Positions 18,147 through 26,464 of a DNA stretch of 64,000 bases are shown here, one piece after another. Each line of letters starts with the position of its first letter. Within the stretch, counting starts at the first letter, position 1. A program made the translations under genes and the position numbers. The stretch spans positions 1,022,001 to 1,086,000 of the forward strand of contig NZ_CP007033.1 in the NCBI RefSeq assembly GCF_000512895.1, given 5' to 3'. This stretch comes from Dehalobacter restrictus DSM 9455. GTDB taxonomy: Bacteria; Bacillota; Desulfitobacteriia; Desulfitobacteriales; Syntrophobotulaceae. The notes under the pieces are model-generated. The model saw nothing but the letters and a program-made list of their open reading frames with translations. It searched no databases and was not told the origin of the DNA.

Positions 18147-18281
18147 ATGACAGAGGCGAAAAAAGATACGGCAAGTGAATTGGAAAATCTTAAATATGAA
18201 ATTGCGCAAGAGATGGGTCTTCCCCAGAAAAAAACAAAAAGAAAAAGTAAAAACAGAGAAGACGTAAAGAATAAAGAATAA
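18147..18281 (+). CDS. Mini alpha/beta-SASP-like protein, 44 residues
   Basis: The ATG at 18147 follows AAGGAGG. The product is 44 residues; its middle LENLKYEIAQEMGL matches the first conserved block of alpha/beta small acid-soluble spore proteins (compare LNQLKYEVSKELGI in the 96-residue SASP at 61406-61696). The DNA-binding second block is missing; a strongly basic tail (KKKTKRKSK) takes its place. The YE-IA pair resembles a GPR cleavage site, and gpr is the next gene, on the opposite strand. A consensus forespore promoter lies upstream. The function is inferred: a spore DNA-associated or GPR-substrate peptide. It could also be a decayed SASP. Confidence 0.65.
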   Translation: MTEAKKDTASELENLKYEIAQEMGLPQKKTKRKSKNREDVKNKE

Positions 18282-18329
18282 AGAATGGCGAATAACGAAT
18301 TACGAATTACGAATTACGAATTACGAATG
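18266..18329. repeat. Two adjacent heptanucleotide tandem repeats
   Basis: AAAGAAT occurs three times at 18266-18286 and ACGAATT/G five times at 18295-18329. The first array contains the stop codon of the mini-SASP gene. Confidence 0.85.
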
Positions 18330-18342
18330 ACGAGATACGGAA

Positions 18343-18396
18343 TAAAAAACCTTCTGTTGAAGCATTGATTGATATGCTGCAACAAAAGGTTTTTTA
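18343..18396. terminator. Long hairpin terminator between mini-SASP and gpr
   Basis: AAAAAACCTT...TGTTG pairs with CAACA...AAGGTTTTTT, and an inner GCAT/ATGC pair extends the stem. A-run and T-run flank it, so it can serve both convergent genes. Confidence 0.75.
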
Positions 18397-18466
18397 GTTA
18401 CGGTTAAAGGATATGTTTCTCTTATAATCATTATAGTTATTCGGGTCGATGTAAAAAGTAGATTGT

Positions 18467-19462
18467 TTAATGAAGGTAGGTCTCAAAATTATGGCTGTCA
18501 ATTCCGGAATGAATGCTCTGGTTGATTGCTGCAGCAATAATTTTAGCGCTTCTTTCAATTAATTCATCGACTTCCTTGGGTGTAACCATCAGGCTGCCCT
18601 CGTAGGGCGACAAGGCTTTCTGCATGACATTCATCAAAACCTGTTCATTTTCCTGTTGATAGATTTTGGCCAGGGAAGGTTCGGATTCCATTTGTTCAAA
18701 AAGCTCTTCGATGGTCTTATGCGCGATGATTGCAGCATTGACAACAGTGGGAACGCCGATAGCAATGACTTTGCAGCCAAGGGTTTCTTCATTGAGCCCT
18801 TTGCGGTGATTACCAATTCCGGAACCAGGATTGATCCCGGTATCCGCTAATTGAATGGTTGTGCCGATTCTATCCAGTGCACCTGCGGCTAGGGCATCGA
18901 TCGCGATCACGTAATCCGGGCGGACATGTTCAACCAGTCCGCGGATTACCTCCGCCGTCTCGATTCCGGTCAGGCCAAGCACACCAGGTGATATCGCTGA
19001 CACTTGGCGCATTTTCCCCTCAATTTCTTCGGGGGTATAATGAAAAAGGTGACGGGTGACCATGATTTTCTCGACAACTTTGGGCCCAAGCGCGTCTGGA
19101 GTTGCCTGCCAGTTGCCAAGACCAACGATCAAAAAACTGGTATCTTCCTTAAAATTAAACAATCCGGCGAGATGCCTTGCTAATACTGCAACGATTTTAT
19201 TGTGCTGCTGGTAGTTGTTTTCTTTGATATCCGGAGCATCAATTGTAATATAATTTCCTTTAGGCCTGCCCAATTCTTTTTCGCCTTTGGCATTTATGAT
19301 TTGAATTGCGGTGACAGTTGCCTCTTGAAGTTCTTCTTTTTTCATGATGACGCCCGCTATCTCCTGGCCGCTTTCTCCCCGCAGCAAGTCATGGGCTTCC
19401 ACCGCCAGGTCGAGAGAAATATTCATTTTTTTTAGAAAGCTTGATTTGTTCGATAATTTCAT
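18467..19462 (-). CDS. gpr: GPR endopeptidase (germination protease)
   Basis: A 331-residue aspartic-type protease that degrades SASPs when spores germinate. Visible family blocks: DLAVEAHDLL near the N-terminus (the propeptide region precedes it), FLIVGLGNWQATPDALGP, DYVIAIDALAAG with the catalytic-region aspartates, and NPGSGIGNHRKGLNEETLG. Two SASP-type genes (18147-18281 and 61406-61696) are possible substrates in this window. A GGAG site lies 11 bases before the ATG, and a forespore-type promoter is present. Confidence 0.95.
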   Translation of the reverse strand: MKLSNKSSFLKKMNISLDLAVEAHDLLRGESGQEIAGVIMKKEELQEATVTAIQIINAKGEKELGRPKGNYITIDAPDIKENNYQQHNKIVAVLARHLAGLFNFKEDTSFLIVGLGNWQATPDALGPKVVEKIMVTRHLFHYTPEEIEGKMRQVSAISPGVLGLTGIETAEVIRGLVEHVRPDYVIAIDALAAGALDRIGTTIQLADTGINPGSGIGNHRKGLNEETLGCKVIAIGVPTVVNAAIIAHKTIEELFEQMESEPSLAKIYQQENEQVLMNVMQKALSPYEGSLMVTPKEVDELIERSAKIIAAAINQSIHSGIDSHNFETYLH

Positions 19463-19492
19463 ATCGGCAGCAGCTCCTTTTTAAATCTGTTT

Positions 19493-19522
19493 TAGTATGT
19501 TGGATTTCTAACACAGATATTC
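19493..19522 (-). promoter_or_regulatory. Consensus sigma-F/G promoter of gpr
   Basis: On the minus strand GAATA (19522-19518) and CATACTA (19499-19493) are 18 bases apart, 31 bases before the gpr start. gpr belongs to the forespore regulon in Bacillus, which agrees. Confidence 0.65.
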
Positions 19523-19771
19523 AAATAAGGAAGATTGATGAGTAAAAAATAAAGTGGCAAATTCAAATTGCGTATCAAATAAAATATTAATTGGAGATTC
19601 AAGTCGGAGATTCATTAGATACTGGAATGGAATAATATGTTTTTCGTTTGGAATCAGATATGATATACTTAAAAAATGGGAGTATCCTGTAAAAAAATAT
19701 TTAAATCAGGTTAGATCACTGTATAATAAAAGGATAAAGTGAAGACATCATATCCAGAGGACTAAAACATC
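19523..19771. other. AT-rich spacer with no gene recognised
   Basis: Between the gpr promoter and rsmD. An open frame of 62 codons (19554-19742) has no ribosome site or family likeness. A TATGATATACTT stretch near 19660 could belong to an rsmD promoter, but no good -35 is seen. Confidence 0.5.
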
Positions 19772-20335
19772 GTGCGAATTATTTCTGGGCAATGGAAAGG
19801 CCGCAATTTAAAAACTGTTAAAGGCATGGATACCCGTCCGACTTCCGATAAAGTCAAAGGGGCGATTTTCAATATTCTTGCCGGCAAGGTAATGAACGCC
19901 AGAGTCCTGGATCTTTTTGCGGGAACCGGAAACCTTTCCTTTGAAGCTTTGTCCAGGGGGGCCCGTCATGCTGTTCTGGTTGAGAAAGATACTTCAGCCC
20001 TGGAGACAATCAGAAAGAATGCCGAAATTCTCGGGGCAGCACCAAGGACCAGCATACTCCGGATGGACGCAATGAATTTTTTTAAACAAGCAGTTCAGGA
20101 ACGCTTTGACTTAATTTTTCTTGATCCGCCTTATCGGCGGGGACTGGCCGACATGGCCCTTGCCTATTTGCAGACGCACACTGTCTTAAATCCCAGTGGA
20201 GTCATTATCATTGAAACTTCTTCAGACGAAACCATTGATGATGCGATAGATCCTCTGGAGATAAGGTTAACAAGAGAATATGGAGATACCAGGTTATGGT
20301 TTATTCAGAACAAAGAAGAGCATGAGGAGGGATAA
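19772..20335 (+). CDS. rsmD: 16S rRNA (guanine966-N2)-methyltransferase RsmD
   Basis: A 187-residue SAM-dependent methyltransferase. It has RIISGQWKGRNL, RPTSDKVKGAIFNIL, the SAM-binding VLDLFAGTGNLSFEALSRGA and the catalytic DPPY motif (LIFLDPPYRRG). The GTG start has an AGAGG upstream. The usual neighbour coaD is absent; a coiled-coil protein follows instead. Confidence 0.95.
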   Translation: MRIISGQWKGRNLKTVKGMDTRPTSDKVKGAIFNILAGKVMNARVLDLFAGTGNLSFEALSRGARHAVLVEKDTSALETIRKNAEILGAAPRTSILRMDAMNFFKQAVQERFDLIFLDPPYRRGLADMALAYLQTHTVLNPSGVIIIETSSDETIDDAIDPLEIRLTREYGDTRLWFIQNKEEHEEG

Positions 20336-20340
20336 TTCCT

Positions 20341-20829
20341 TTGGAAAATCATTTGATTGATCTCATTGAACAGTTGGAAGAAGTGCTTGACCATGGAACC
20401 AAGGTGCCTTTAACCGGCAAGATCATGGTTGATGAAGAAACAGTATTAGAAATATTGGATGGAATCCGTTCCGTTCTGCCGGAGGAAATTAAACAGGCGA
20501 ATTATGTTTTGGCTGAAAGAGACCGCTATATGGAAGAAGCCCGCAGCGATGGGCAGAGAATTGTAGACCGGGCGCAAAAGCAGGCTGACCAGCTGCTTCA
20601 GGAAAATGAGATCGTTGCTCAATCCCGGGCCTATGCCGAAGAAATTGTCTTAAAGGCGCAGCAGTATTCCCGAGAAGTAAAATTAGGCGCTTTGAAATAT
20701 TCCGATGATCTGCTTCAGGATATTGAATCAAAAATGGGAGAGGCTTTTCAATCCATCAAAGCCAGCCGGGAAGAATTAAATGCTATGGCCCGTTGGGATG
20801 AACGGGTTCAGACCATGGAGCAGGAATAA
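20341..20829 (+). CDS. Coiled-coil protein found next to rsmD
   Basis: A 162-residue, highly charged, mostly helical protein with a continuous region of coiled-coil character (about 60-150: ERDRYMEEARSDGQRIV, KQADQLLQ). There is no membrane segment and no cysteine. It is often annotated as an ATPase because it resembles the ATP-synthase b-subunit helix, but no nucleotide-binding motif is present. The TTG start at 20341 is supported by GAGGAGGG nine bases upstream, five bases after rsmD. Function unknown. Confidence 0.7.
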   Translation: MENHLIDLIEQLEEVLDHGTKVPLTGKIMVDEETVLEILDGIRSVLPEEIKQANYVLAERDRYMEEARSDGQRIVDRAQKQADQLLQENEIVAQSRAYAEEIVLKAQQYSREVKLGALKYSDDLLQDIESKMGEAFQSIKASREELNAMARWDERVQTMEQE

Positions 20830-20840
20830 ACAAATTTATC

Positions 20841-22019
20841 TTAATGGCGGTGCACTTTTTTCCATATTCCAATCATGAAGACAATGAAAAGCAGGGCCAA
20901 ACTGCATAGGCAAAAATACAGGCTGCTCCATCTTAAGGACAACAGCCAGGAAGCATCACCCCCAGTTGGCTGTACAGGGAGGCCGGAGGTTGGAATATGG
21001 CTGAATTTTAGCAGTAGCTGACTGATCAGAAGCGCCAAAAAGGAATGGATAGTTCTACCGGCTATAAATGGAAGGAGCCGAAGATCTGTCGACGCCGTAA
21101 AGCTGGATACCTGTGCAAAAACAGAAATCCCCCCCCATCCAAGCAGCAAGGCAAGGACCCCAATCTTGCTGTTCAGGGATGAAAAGGCCTGGACGGCTGC
21201 ATTACAGCCCAAGGTGGTTTCCAAGAATCCCTGGATGATGGCATTTGCTTCCAGAATAGAAATGGACCCGGCCGAGAGGAAATGGAATGTGTCGGCTAGA
21301 ACGGAGCTTAGATGCGTTACTGTTAGAAGATGGGTTATTACAGAGAAAAAAATGATATATCCTCCAACCAGGATAATCGTTGACGTACTTTCCCTGACTG
21401 CATCAGCCAATAATGCGCCAATGGTTTTATTGTTTTGTTGGAGGTTTTTTAATTCACGCAAAGCCTTTCTCCAGGAAGAATTCGTTCTTGGAATAGCCTT
21501 TTCGGATGAAACACCATAATTACGAAAAATCAAACCGACCAGCAGGTTGGCCAGATAAACAGATCCTGCAATAATAATGCCCAGGGCAGGGTTTCCAAGC
21601 ATCCCCGACGCCACTGCCCCGAACATAAAACCTGGACTGGGATTGCTAGTAAAAGCAAGAAGTCTTTCCCCTTCGATCCGTGTAATATCTCCGTTTTTCC
21701 TTAGTTTGCATGTCAGTATCGCTCCGATCGGAATCCCCGAAGTATGTGTCATGGCCAAAACAAAAGAGGCTTTGCCCGGCAGGCGAAAAACAGGACGCAT
21801 CAGTGGTTCGAGCAAGACTCCCAGAAAGTTGACTAGGCCAAGCTGCAGAAGAAGTTCAGAGACAATGAAGAATGGAAATAAGGCCGGCAAGATATAATTT
21901 ACCCAAAGCGTTAAGCCTTTGGCGGCAGAACTCAATACTTCCTGAGGATAAATGAACATACAGGCGGCAAGTATTAAAAAGAGCAGGATTCTCAGGAATG
22001 GCAAGGCAGTCGTCACCAT
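20841..22019 (-). CDS. ylbJ: Sporulation integral membrane protein YlbJ
   Basis: A 392-residue polytopic protein (eight or so hydrophobic segments) of the nucleoside-recognition/gate-domain family. Typical elements are NYILPALFPFFI, TSGIPIGAI, FTSNPSPGFMFG and GWGGISVFAQVSS. In Bacillus YlbJ is made in the mother cell and is needed for spore cortex formation. It sits beside rsmD as in many Firmicutes. The ribosome site (AAAGGA) is unusually close to the ATG; the GTG one codon on may be used. Confidence 0.88.
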   Translation of the reverse strand: MVTTALPFLRILLFLILAACMFIYPQEVLSSAAKGLTLWVNYILPALFPFFIVSELLLQLGLVNFLGVLLEPLMRPVFRLPGKASFVLAMTHTSGIPIGAILTCKLRKNGDITRIEGERLLAFTSNPSPGFMFGAVASGMLGNPALGIIIAGSVYLANLLVGLIFRNYGVSSEKAIPRTNSSWRKALRELKNLQQNNKTIGALLADAVRESTSTIILVGGYIIFFSVITHLLTVTHLSSVLADTFHFLSAGSISILEANAIIQGFLETTLGCNAAVQAFSSLNSKIGVLALLLGWGGISVFAQVSSFTASTDLRLLPFIAGRTIHSFLALLISQLLLKFSHIPTSGLPVQPTGGDASWLLSLRWSSLYFCLCSLALLFIVFMIGIWKKVHRH

Positions 22020-22248
22020 CCTTTAGCGTATTTAGAACGGAACACCAAAAGGGGTTGACAGGGCACAAAGATATGATAGACTCTTTATAATCAGTTCATA
22101 TATTGTTTACTTTATTTCACTCATATTTAGGGTATTCCTATATGTGATTTATATAACCGGAGTATACAAAGATAAGAAAGAGAAAAAAATACAATATTAT
22201 ATAGGCAATGTATCTTGATTGGTGGAAGAGAGTAAAGGAGTGTAATTT

Positions 22249-23451
22249 GTGAAGATTCTCGTGCTAAATTGCGGCAGCTCATCGCTCAAATACCAGATGA
22301 TGGATATGGAAACGAAGAGTGCGATGGCAAAAGGCCTGGTGGAAAGAATCGGGCTTCCCGGAGCGATGCTTACGCATCGTCCGAAAGGTGGAGAAAAAGA
22401 GGTCATTATTGCTGATTTGCCGGATCATACAGCTGCGATCAAATTGGTTTTACAGGCTGTGATCGATCCGAATTTTGGTGTTTTAACGTCACTGGAAGAA
22501 ATTGATGCAGTAGGGCACAGAGTGCTCCATGGTGGAGAAAAAGTGTCCGGCTCCGTGCTTGTGAATGCAGAGGTCAAACAGGCGATTGAAGAGTGTTTTG
22601 AACTTGGACCGCTTCATAATCCAGCCAACCTGGCGGGGATTATTGCTTGCGAACAGATGATGTCGGGGACACCTCAGGTTGCGGTGTTTGATACGGCATT
22701 CCATCAAACGATGCCTCCGGAGGCTTATATCTACGGGATACCTTACGAGCTGTATGAAAAGTACAAGATCCGCAGATACGGTTTCCATGGGACCTCACAT
22801 AAGTATGTCAGCCAGCGGGCCGCGGTGGTCATGGGCAAACCGCTGGAAAAGTTAAAGCTGATCAGCTGCCATCTGGGTAACGGATCTTCACTTACGGCTG
22901 TAAAATATGGGAAATCAGTTGAAAATTCCATGGGGTTCACACCGCTGGAGGGGCTGATGATGGGCACTCGGTCGGGGGATCTTGATCCGGCCATTGTTCC
23001 GTTTATCATGAAAAAAGAAAGGATCTCCGGGGACGCAGTCAATGCGCTGTTAAACAAGAAAAGCGGCGTACTTGGCCTTTCGGGAGTCAGCAGTGATTTT
23101 CGCGATTTACAGAAAGCTGCTGACGAAGGCAATTACCGTGCCCAGCTTGCCCTGGATGTTTTTGTTCATGACGTTAAAAAATACATTGGTGCCTATGCTG
23201 CAATTCTAGACGGCGTCGACGGGATCATATTTACAGCCGGACTGGGAGAAAACTCTCCTTTAATTCGCCGGTCAATCTGTGATACGCTGGGCTGCATCGG
23301 TGTCAGTATTGACGATGAGAAAAATGAAGCGGCCGTAGGGCAAGAAGTGGACATTTCCAAGTGGGGAGCCAGATGCAAGGTTATGGTTATCCCGACAAAC
23401 GAAGAACTTATGATTGCCTTGGATACTGAGGAAATCATCCAGAAGATGTAA
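22249..23451 (+). CDS. ackA: Acetate kinase
   Basis: A 400-residue enzyme interconverting acetyl phosphate plus ADP with acetate plus ATP. ASKHA motifs are present: LVLNCGSSSLKYQ at the N-terminus, FDTAFHQTMP, RRYGFHGTSH, SCHLGNGSSLTAV and FTAGLGENSP. The GTG start follows AAAGGAGTG. No pta gene adjoins, so substrate-level ATP formation would rely on a partner elsewhere. Confidence 0.96.
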   Translation: MKILVLNCGSSSLKYQMMDMETKSAMAKGLVERIGLPGAMLTHRPKGGEKEVIIADLPDHTAAIKLVLQAVIDPNFGVLTSLEEIDAVGHRVLHGGEKVSGSVLVNAEVKQAIEECFELGPLHNPANLAGIIACEQMMSGTPQVAVFDTAFHQTMPPEAYIYGIPYELYEKYKIRRYGFHGTSHKYVSQRAAVVMGKPLEKLKLISCHLGNGSSLTAVKYGKSVENSMGFTPLEGLMMGTRSGDLDPAIVPFIMKKERISGDAVNALLNKKSGVLGLSGVSSDFRDLQKAADEGNYRAQLALDVFVHDVKKYIGAYAAILDGVDGIIFTAGLGENSPLIRRSICDTLGCIGVSIDDEKNEAAVGQEVDISKWGARCKVMVIPTNEELMIALDTEEIIQKM

Positions 23452-23458
23452 TCCTTTC

Positions 23459-23487
23459 TTGACAAAGAAAAAAGTGATAACTATAAT
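23459..23487 (+). promoter_or_regulatory. Consensus sigma-A promoter before yceD-rpmF
   Basis: TTGACA at 23459-23464 and TATAAT at 23482-23487 with a 17-base spacer, both perfect. It begins eight bases after the ackA stop. Confidence 0.85.
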
Positions 23488-23517
23488 TACAGTTGTTGCA
23501 TATCGAGGTGATTGCTG

Positions 23518-24030
23518 GTGATCGTCAATGTTTTTCAATTAAGGCGGGCCGAGGGTGGGTCAAAAACTTTTAGTTTTAATGAAGAAAATTTTCCACCTTT
23601 GCAGCTCGGAAATGAGTCTTATCGTTTCTTATCCCCGCTTGAAGTGGAATTAAAAGCTGAAAATGTTGGCAAATCACTCTTGGTGAATGGGAAAATATCG
23701 TCTGTGATTGCTGTTAGTTGTTCCAGATGTCTGAAAGAATTCCCGTATAATCTGAAGATTGTTTTTGAAGACGAATGGGTCCCGGCAGAATTTGCTTCTG
23801 AAGCCAAAGACGACAGCATACTGGTTTTTGAAAAGGACGAATTCCCGATTGACGACAGGATTGTAGAGCATATGCTGCTGCAGCTTCCTTTAAAGTTCTT
23901 ATGTTCTGAAGACTGCAGGGGGCTCTGTCTGAAATGCGGCGCTGACCGCAATGTGAATCCTTGTTCGTGCTCCACTGAGGATATTGATCCTCGCTTAGAA
24001 ATATTATCCAAATGGAATAAGGGGGTGTAA
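23518..24030 (+). CDS. yceD: YceD/DUF177 family protein
   Basis: A 170-residue protein of the DUF177 family, which is encoded directly before rpmF in most bacteria and is linked to 23S rRNA accumulation in plants and E. coli. Two cysteine pairs are visible: SCSRC in the middle and C-x-E-D-C-R-G-L-C-x-x-C-G near the C-terminus. The GTG at 23518 is preferred to a TTG at 23512, because GAGGTGA at 23505-23511 would overlap the latter. Confidence 0.85.
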   Translation: MIVNVFQLRRAEGGSKTFSFNEENFPPLQLGNESYRFLSPLEVELKAENVGKSLLVNGKISSVIAVSCSRCLKEFPYNLKIVFEDEWVPAEFASEAKDDSILVFEKDEFPIDDRIVEHMLLQLPLKFLCSEDCRGLCLKCGADRNVNPCSCSTEDIDPRLEILSKWNKGV

Positions 24031-24035
24031 TATCA

Positions 24036-24215
24036 ATGGGTGTTCATCAAAATAAACAATCCAAATCTAGAGTCCGCAGGCGCAGAGCAATGGATAAGCT
24101 GTCCGTTCCTAATCTTGTGGAATGCCCCCAGTGCCATCAACAGAAGCTTCAGCATCATATTTGTGCGAACTGCGGCTATTACAATGGCAAAGAAGTCATC
24201 TCTATGGGTGAATAA
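24036..24215 (+). CDS. rpmF: 50S ribosomal protein L32
   Basis: A 59-residue protein starting MGVHQNKQSKSRVRRRRA. It has the zinc ribbon C-x2-C-x9-C-x2-C (CPQC ... CANC), so it is the zinc-binding form. It begins five bases after yceD, behind a GGGGGTG ribosome site. The pairing with yceD upstream and plsX downstream is the classical order. Confidence 0.97.
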   Translation: MGVHQNKQSKSRVRRRRAMDKLSVPNLVECPQCHQQKLQHHICANCGYYNGKEVISMGE

Positions 24216-24246
24216 TAAGTTAGAGTACTCGAAAAAACAGATCAAA

Positions 24247-24268
24247 GCTTGGCGTCAGCCAAGTTTTC
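24247..24268 (+). terminator. Hairpin terminator after rpmF
   Basis: CTTGGC and GCCAAG pair around GTCA, followed by TTTTCT. The same bases also provide a possible -35 (TTGGCG, 18 bases before a TATAAT at 24273-24278) for plsX, so it could combine attenuation with a new start. Confidence 0.5.
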
Positions 24269-24301
24269 TGTATATAATGAGAGAAAGGGGGTATGTCGTG
24301 G

Positions 24302-25297
24302 ATGAAAATCGCCGTTGATGCCATGGGCGGAGATCATGCGCCCGGAGAGATTGTCAAAGGCGCCTTAAAAGCGGCCAAGATTCTTCCGGATATCCAGATC
24401 ATCCTTGTCGGACAGAAAGACAAGATAGACTTACATATACCTGAAGACTTAAAAAGCACGATTGAGATTTATGAATGTTCCGAAGTCATTGAGATGGATG
24501 AACATCCGGCCGCTGCGATTAAGAAGAAAAAAGATGCCTCTATTGTTGTCGCCACGAGACTCGTGAAGGAAGGATATGCGAATGCTCTGGTGTCAGCAGG
24601 CAGCACCGGAGCACAGATGGCTTCAGCTTTGCTGGGCTTAGGCAGAATTAAAGGAATTAACCGGCCTGCAATCTGTACGGTCCTGCCGACGCTTCAAGGC
24701 GGAAAGCTGCTGCTCGATGTCGGTGCCAATCCGGATGCCAAACCGGAAAACCTTCTGCAGTATGCGATGATGGGAAGTATCTACGCCGAAAAGATTCTGG
24801 GGCTTAAAAGTCCCAAGGTCGCCTTGCTGAATATTGGCAGTGAAGAGGGTAAAGGGAACGAACTTGTTCAGGCTGCTTATGACCTGCTAAAACAATCTTC
24901 CCTGAATTTTGCCGGAAATATTGAAGGCAGGGACATTCCCTATGGGACTGCAGATGTCATTGTCTGTGATGCTTTTGTCGGCAACATTGTACTAAAAACC
25001 ATTGAAGGAATGTCATCATCGCTTTTCCAGCTGATTATGCAAAAAATTACAGCTAGCACTATCAGGAAAATAGGAGCAATACTGGTTAAACCCGGATTGA
25101 AAGAAATTGCACACATGCTGGATTATTCTGAGTACGGTGGGGCCCCGCTTCTCGGAGTGGACGGTACAAGTATTATCTGTCACGGAAGTTCCAAAGAAAA
25201 TGCTATTTTTAATGCTGTTCGTGTAGCCAAAGAATGTATCGAAGGACAAATTATTGAAAAAATCGTCGATGGTTTAGAAAAAAGTACGCAAAAATAG
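24302..25297 (+). CDS. plsX: Phosphate acyltransferase PlsX
   Basis: A 331-residue peripheral membrane enzyme converting acyl-ACP to acyl phosphate for phosphatidic acid synthesis. Family blocks: KIAVDAMGGDHAP, LVSAGSTGAQMASALL, LLDVGANPDAKP, LNIGSEEGKGNEL and CDAFVGNIVLKT. The second in-frame ATG at 24302 is chosen, because the GAAAGGGGG site is ten bases from it and only one base from the ATG at 24293. The ACP gene follows after 120 bases; the usual fab genes between them are absent. Confidence 0.95.
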   Translation: MKIAVDAMGGDHAPGEIVKGALKAAKILPDIQIILVGQKDKIDLHIPEDLKSTIEIYECSEVIEMDEHPAAAIKKKKDASIVVATRLVKEGYANALVSAGSTGAQMASALLGLGRIKGINRPAICTVLPTLQGGKLLLDVGANPDAKPENLLQYAMMGSIYAEKILGLKSPKVALLNIGSEEGKGNELVQAAYDLLKQSSLNFAGNIEGRDIPYGTADVIVCDAFVGNIVLKTIEGMSSSLFQLIMQKITASTIRKIGAILVKPGLKEIAHMLDYSEYGGAPLLGVDGTSIICHGSSKENAIFNAVRVAKECIEGQIIEKIVDGLEKSTQK

Positions 25298-25417
25298 ACT
25301 GCTGCCATGAAAAAGTTGCTTGCATTATTGATAAATACTGGTACAATTCTGAATAAAAGACTTTACTGCTCAGAATAATAGGGTAAGAAATAAACTATCT
25401 GAGAGGGGGTGGCATAA

Positions 25418-25645
25418 ATGGATGTATACGAAAAGGTAAAAGCAATCGTTATTGATCAACTGGGAGTAGGCGAAGATGAAATTACTCCTACCACGACGTT
25501 CCAAGCTTTAAACGCAGATTCTCTGGACATTGTTGAGCTTGTCATGGCACTTGAAGAGGAATTCAACCTTGATATTGCCGATGAAGAGGTGGAAAATATT
25601 CAGTCCATTGCTGATGTTGTGAAGTATGTGCAAGAGAACCAATAA
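25418..25645 (+). CDS. acpP: Acyl carrier protein
   Basis: A 75-residue acidic protein. The phosphopantetheine attachment Ser lies in NADSLDIVELVMALEEEF. A GAGAGGGGGTGG ribosome site precedes the ATG. A candidate promoter, TTGCAT-N16-TACAAT, lies in the 120-base leader. A strong terminator follows. Confidence 0.96.
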   Translation: MDVYEKVKAIVIDQLGVGEDEITPTTTFQALNADSLDIVELVMALEEEFNLDIADEEVENIQSIADVVKYVQENQ

Positions 25646-25656
25646 GCCTAGTTTCG

Positions 25657-25688
25657 AGGCCCCGTAGTTAGGCTACTACGGGGCTTTT
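25657..25688 (+). terminator. Intrinsic terminator of acpP
   Basis: GCCCCGTAG at 25659-25667 pairs with CTACGGGGC at 25676-25684, followed by TTTT. Confidence 0.88.
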
Positions 25689-25716
25689 AACTCATTCAGG
25701 ATGAAAGGAGCAATAC

Positions 25717-26463
25717 ATGGCCAAAAGAAACCGCCGCGCGTATTTCCATAAGAGCTCCCGGAATAAATACCTTGAACAAACGGGAGAAGTTGAATCCTTT
25801 ATCAGGCAGTTAGGGCTGGAAAACCTGCAAAGCGAACTGATTTTTACTGCGCTGACGCATCCTTCTTTTACTTTTGAAAATCCCAACAGCGGGTTGGAGA
25901 ATAATCAGCGGCTGGAGTTTTTAGGCGATGCCGTTTTGGATTTTATCATTGGCGAGTATCTCTATCAGAACTATCCGGATAAGCCTGAAGGTGAACTTAC
26001 CAAAATGAGGGCTGCAGTTGTCAATGAAACGACGCTGGCTAGAAAAGCCCGCAGTATTAACTTGGGCCAGGCGCTCTTTCTGGGTAAAGGGGAACAATCC
26101 TCTGGCGGCAGGGACAGGCCGTCCATCATTGCTGATGCGCTGGAGGCAGTCATTGGAGCGATTTATTTGCAGTATGGCTTTGAAAAAGTTCGTAAATTCA
26201 TACTCGACATGCTTGTTCCGGAGATTCTGGAACTTAACGAAGGAAATTATGGAGATTTCAAAACCATGCTTCAGGAAAAAGCGCAAAAGAAGGAATATGA
26301 GGTTTGCTACAGGATCATTGAAGAGACAGGACCCGACCACGATAAGCGGTTTACTGCAGGGGTCTATCTTCATGGTGAACTGCAGGGAAAAGGAATCGGT
26401 AAGACCAAAAAAGAAGCAGAGCAGCAGGCAGCCCATTTTGCGCTGAAAGCATGGGAGGTATAA
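25717..26463 (+). CDS. rnc: Ribonuclease III
   Basis: A 248-residue double-strand RNA endonuclease. The nuclease domain has QRLEFLGDAVLDFIIGEYLY and later a second metal-site region (IIADALEAVIGAIYLQYG); a dsRNA-binding domain follows at the C-terminus (about 175-246, KKEAEQQAAHFALKAW). An AAAGGAG site precedes the ATG. It runs into smc with one base between, the usual rnc-smc coupling. Confidence 0.96.
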   Translation: MAKRNRRAYFHKSSRNKYLEQTGEVESFIRQLGLENLQSELIFTALTHPSFTFENPNSGLENNQRLEFLGDAVLDFIIGEYLYQNYPDKPEGELTKMRAAVVNETTLARKARSINLGQALFLGKGEQSSGGRDRPSIIADALEAVIGAIYLQYGFEKVRKFILDMLVPEILELNEGNYGDFKTMLQEKAQKKEYEVCYRIIEETGPDHDKRFTAGVYLHGELQGKGIGKTKKEAEQQAAHFALKAWEV

Positions 26464-26464
26464 A

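Noticed and set aside
19554-19742. 62-codon frame before rsmD
   Set aside because: No ribosome site, no family likeness, AT-rich spacer.
22063-22100. TTGACA near 22055 with nearby TATAAT-like boxes as an ackA promoter
   Set aside because: Spacing between the boxes does not fit; no pair with 16-18 bases was found.
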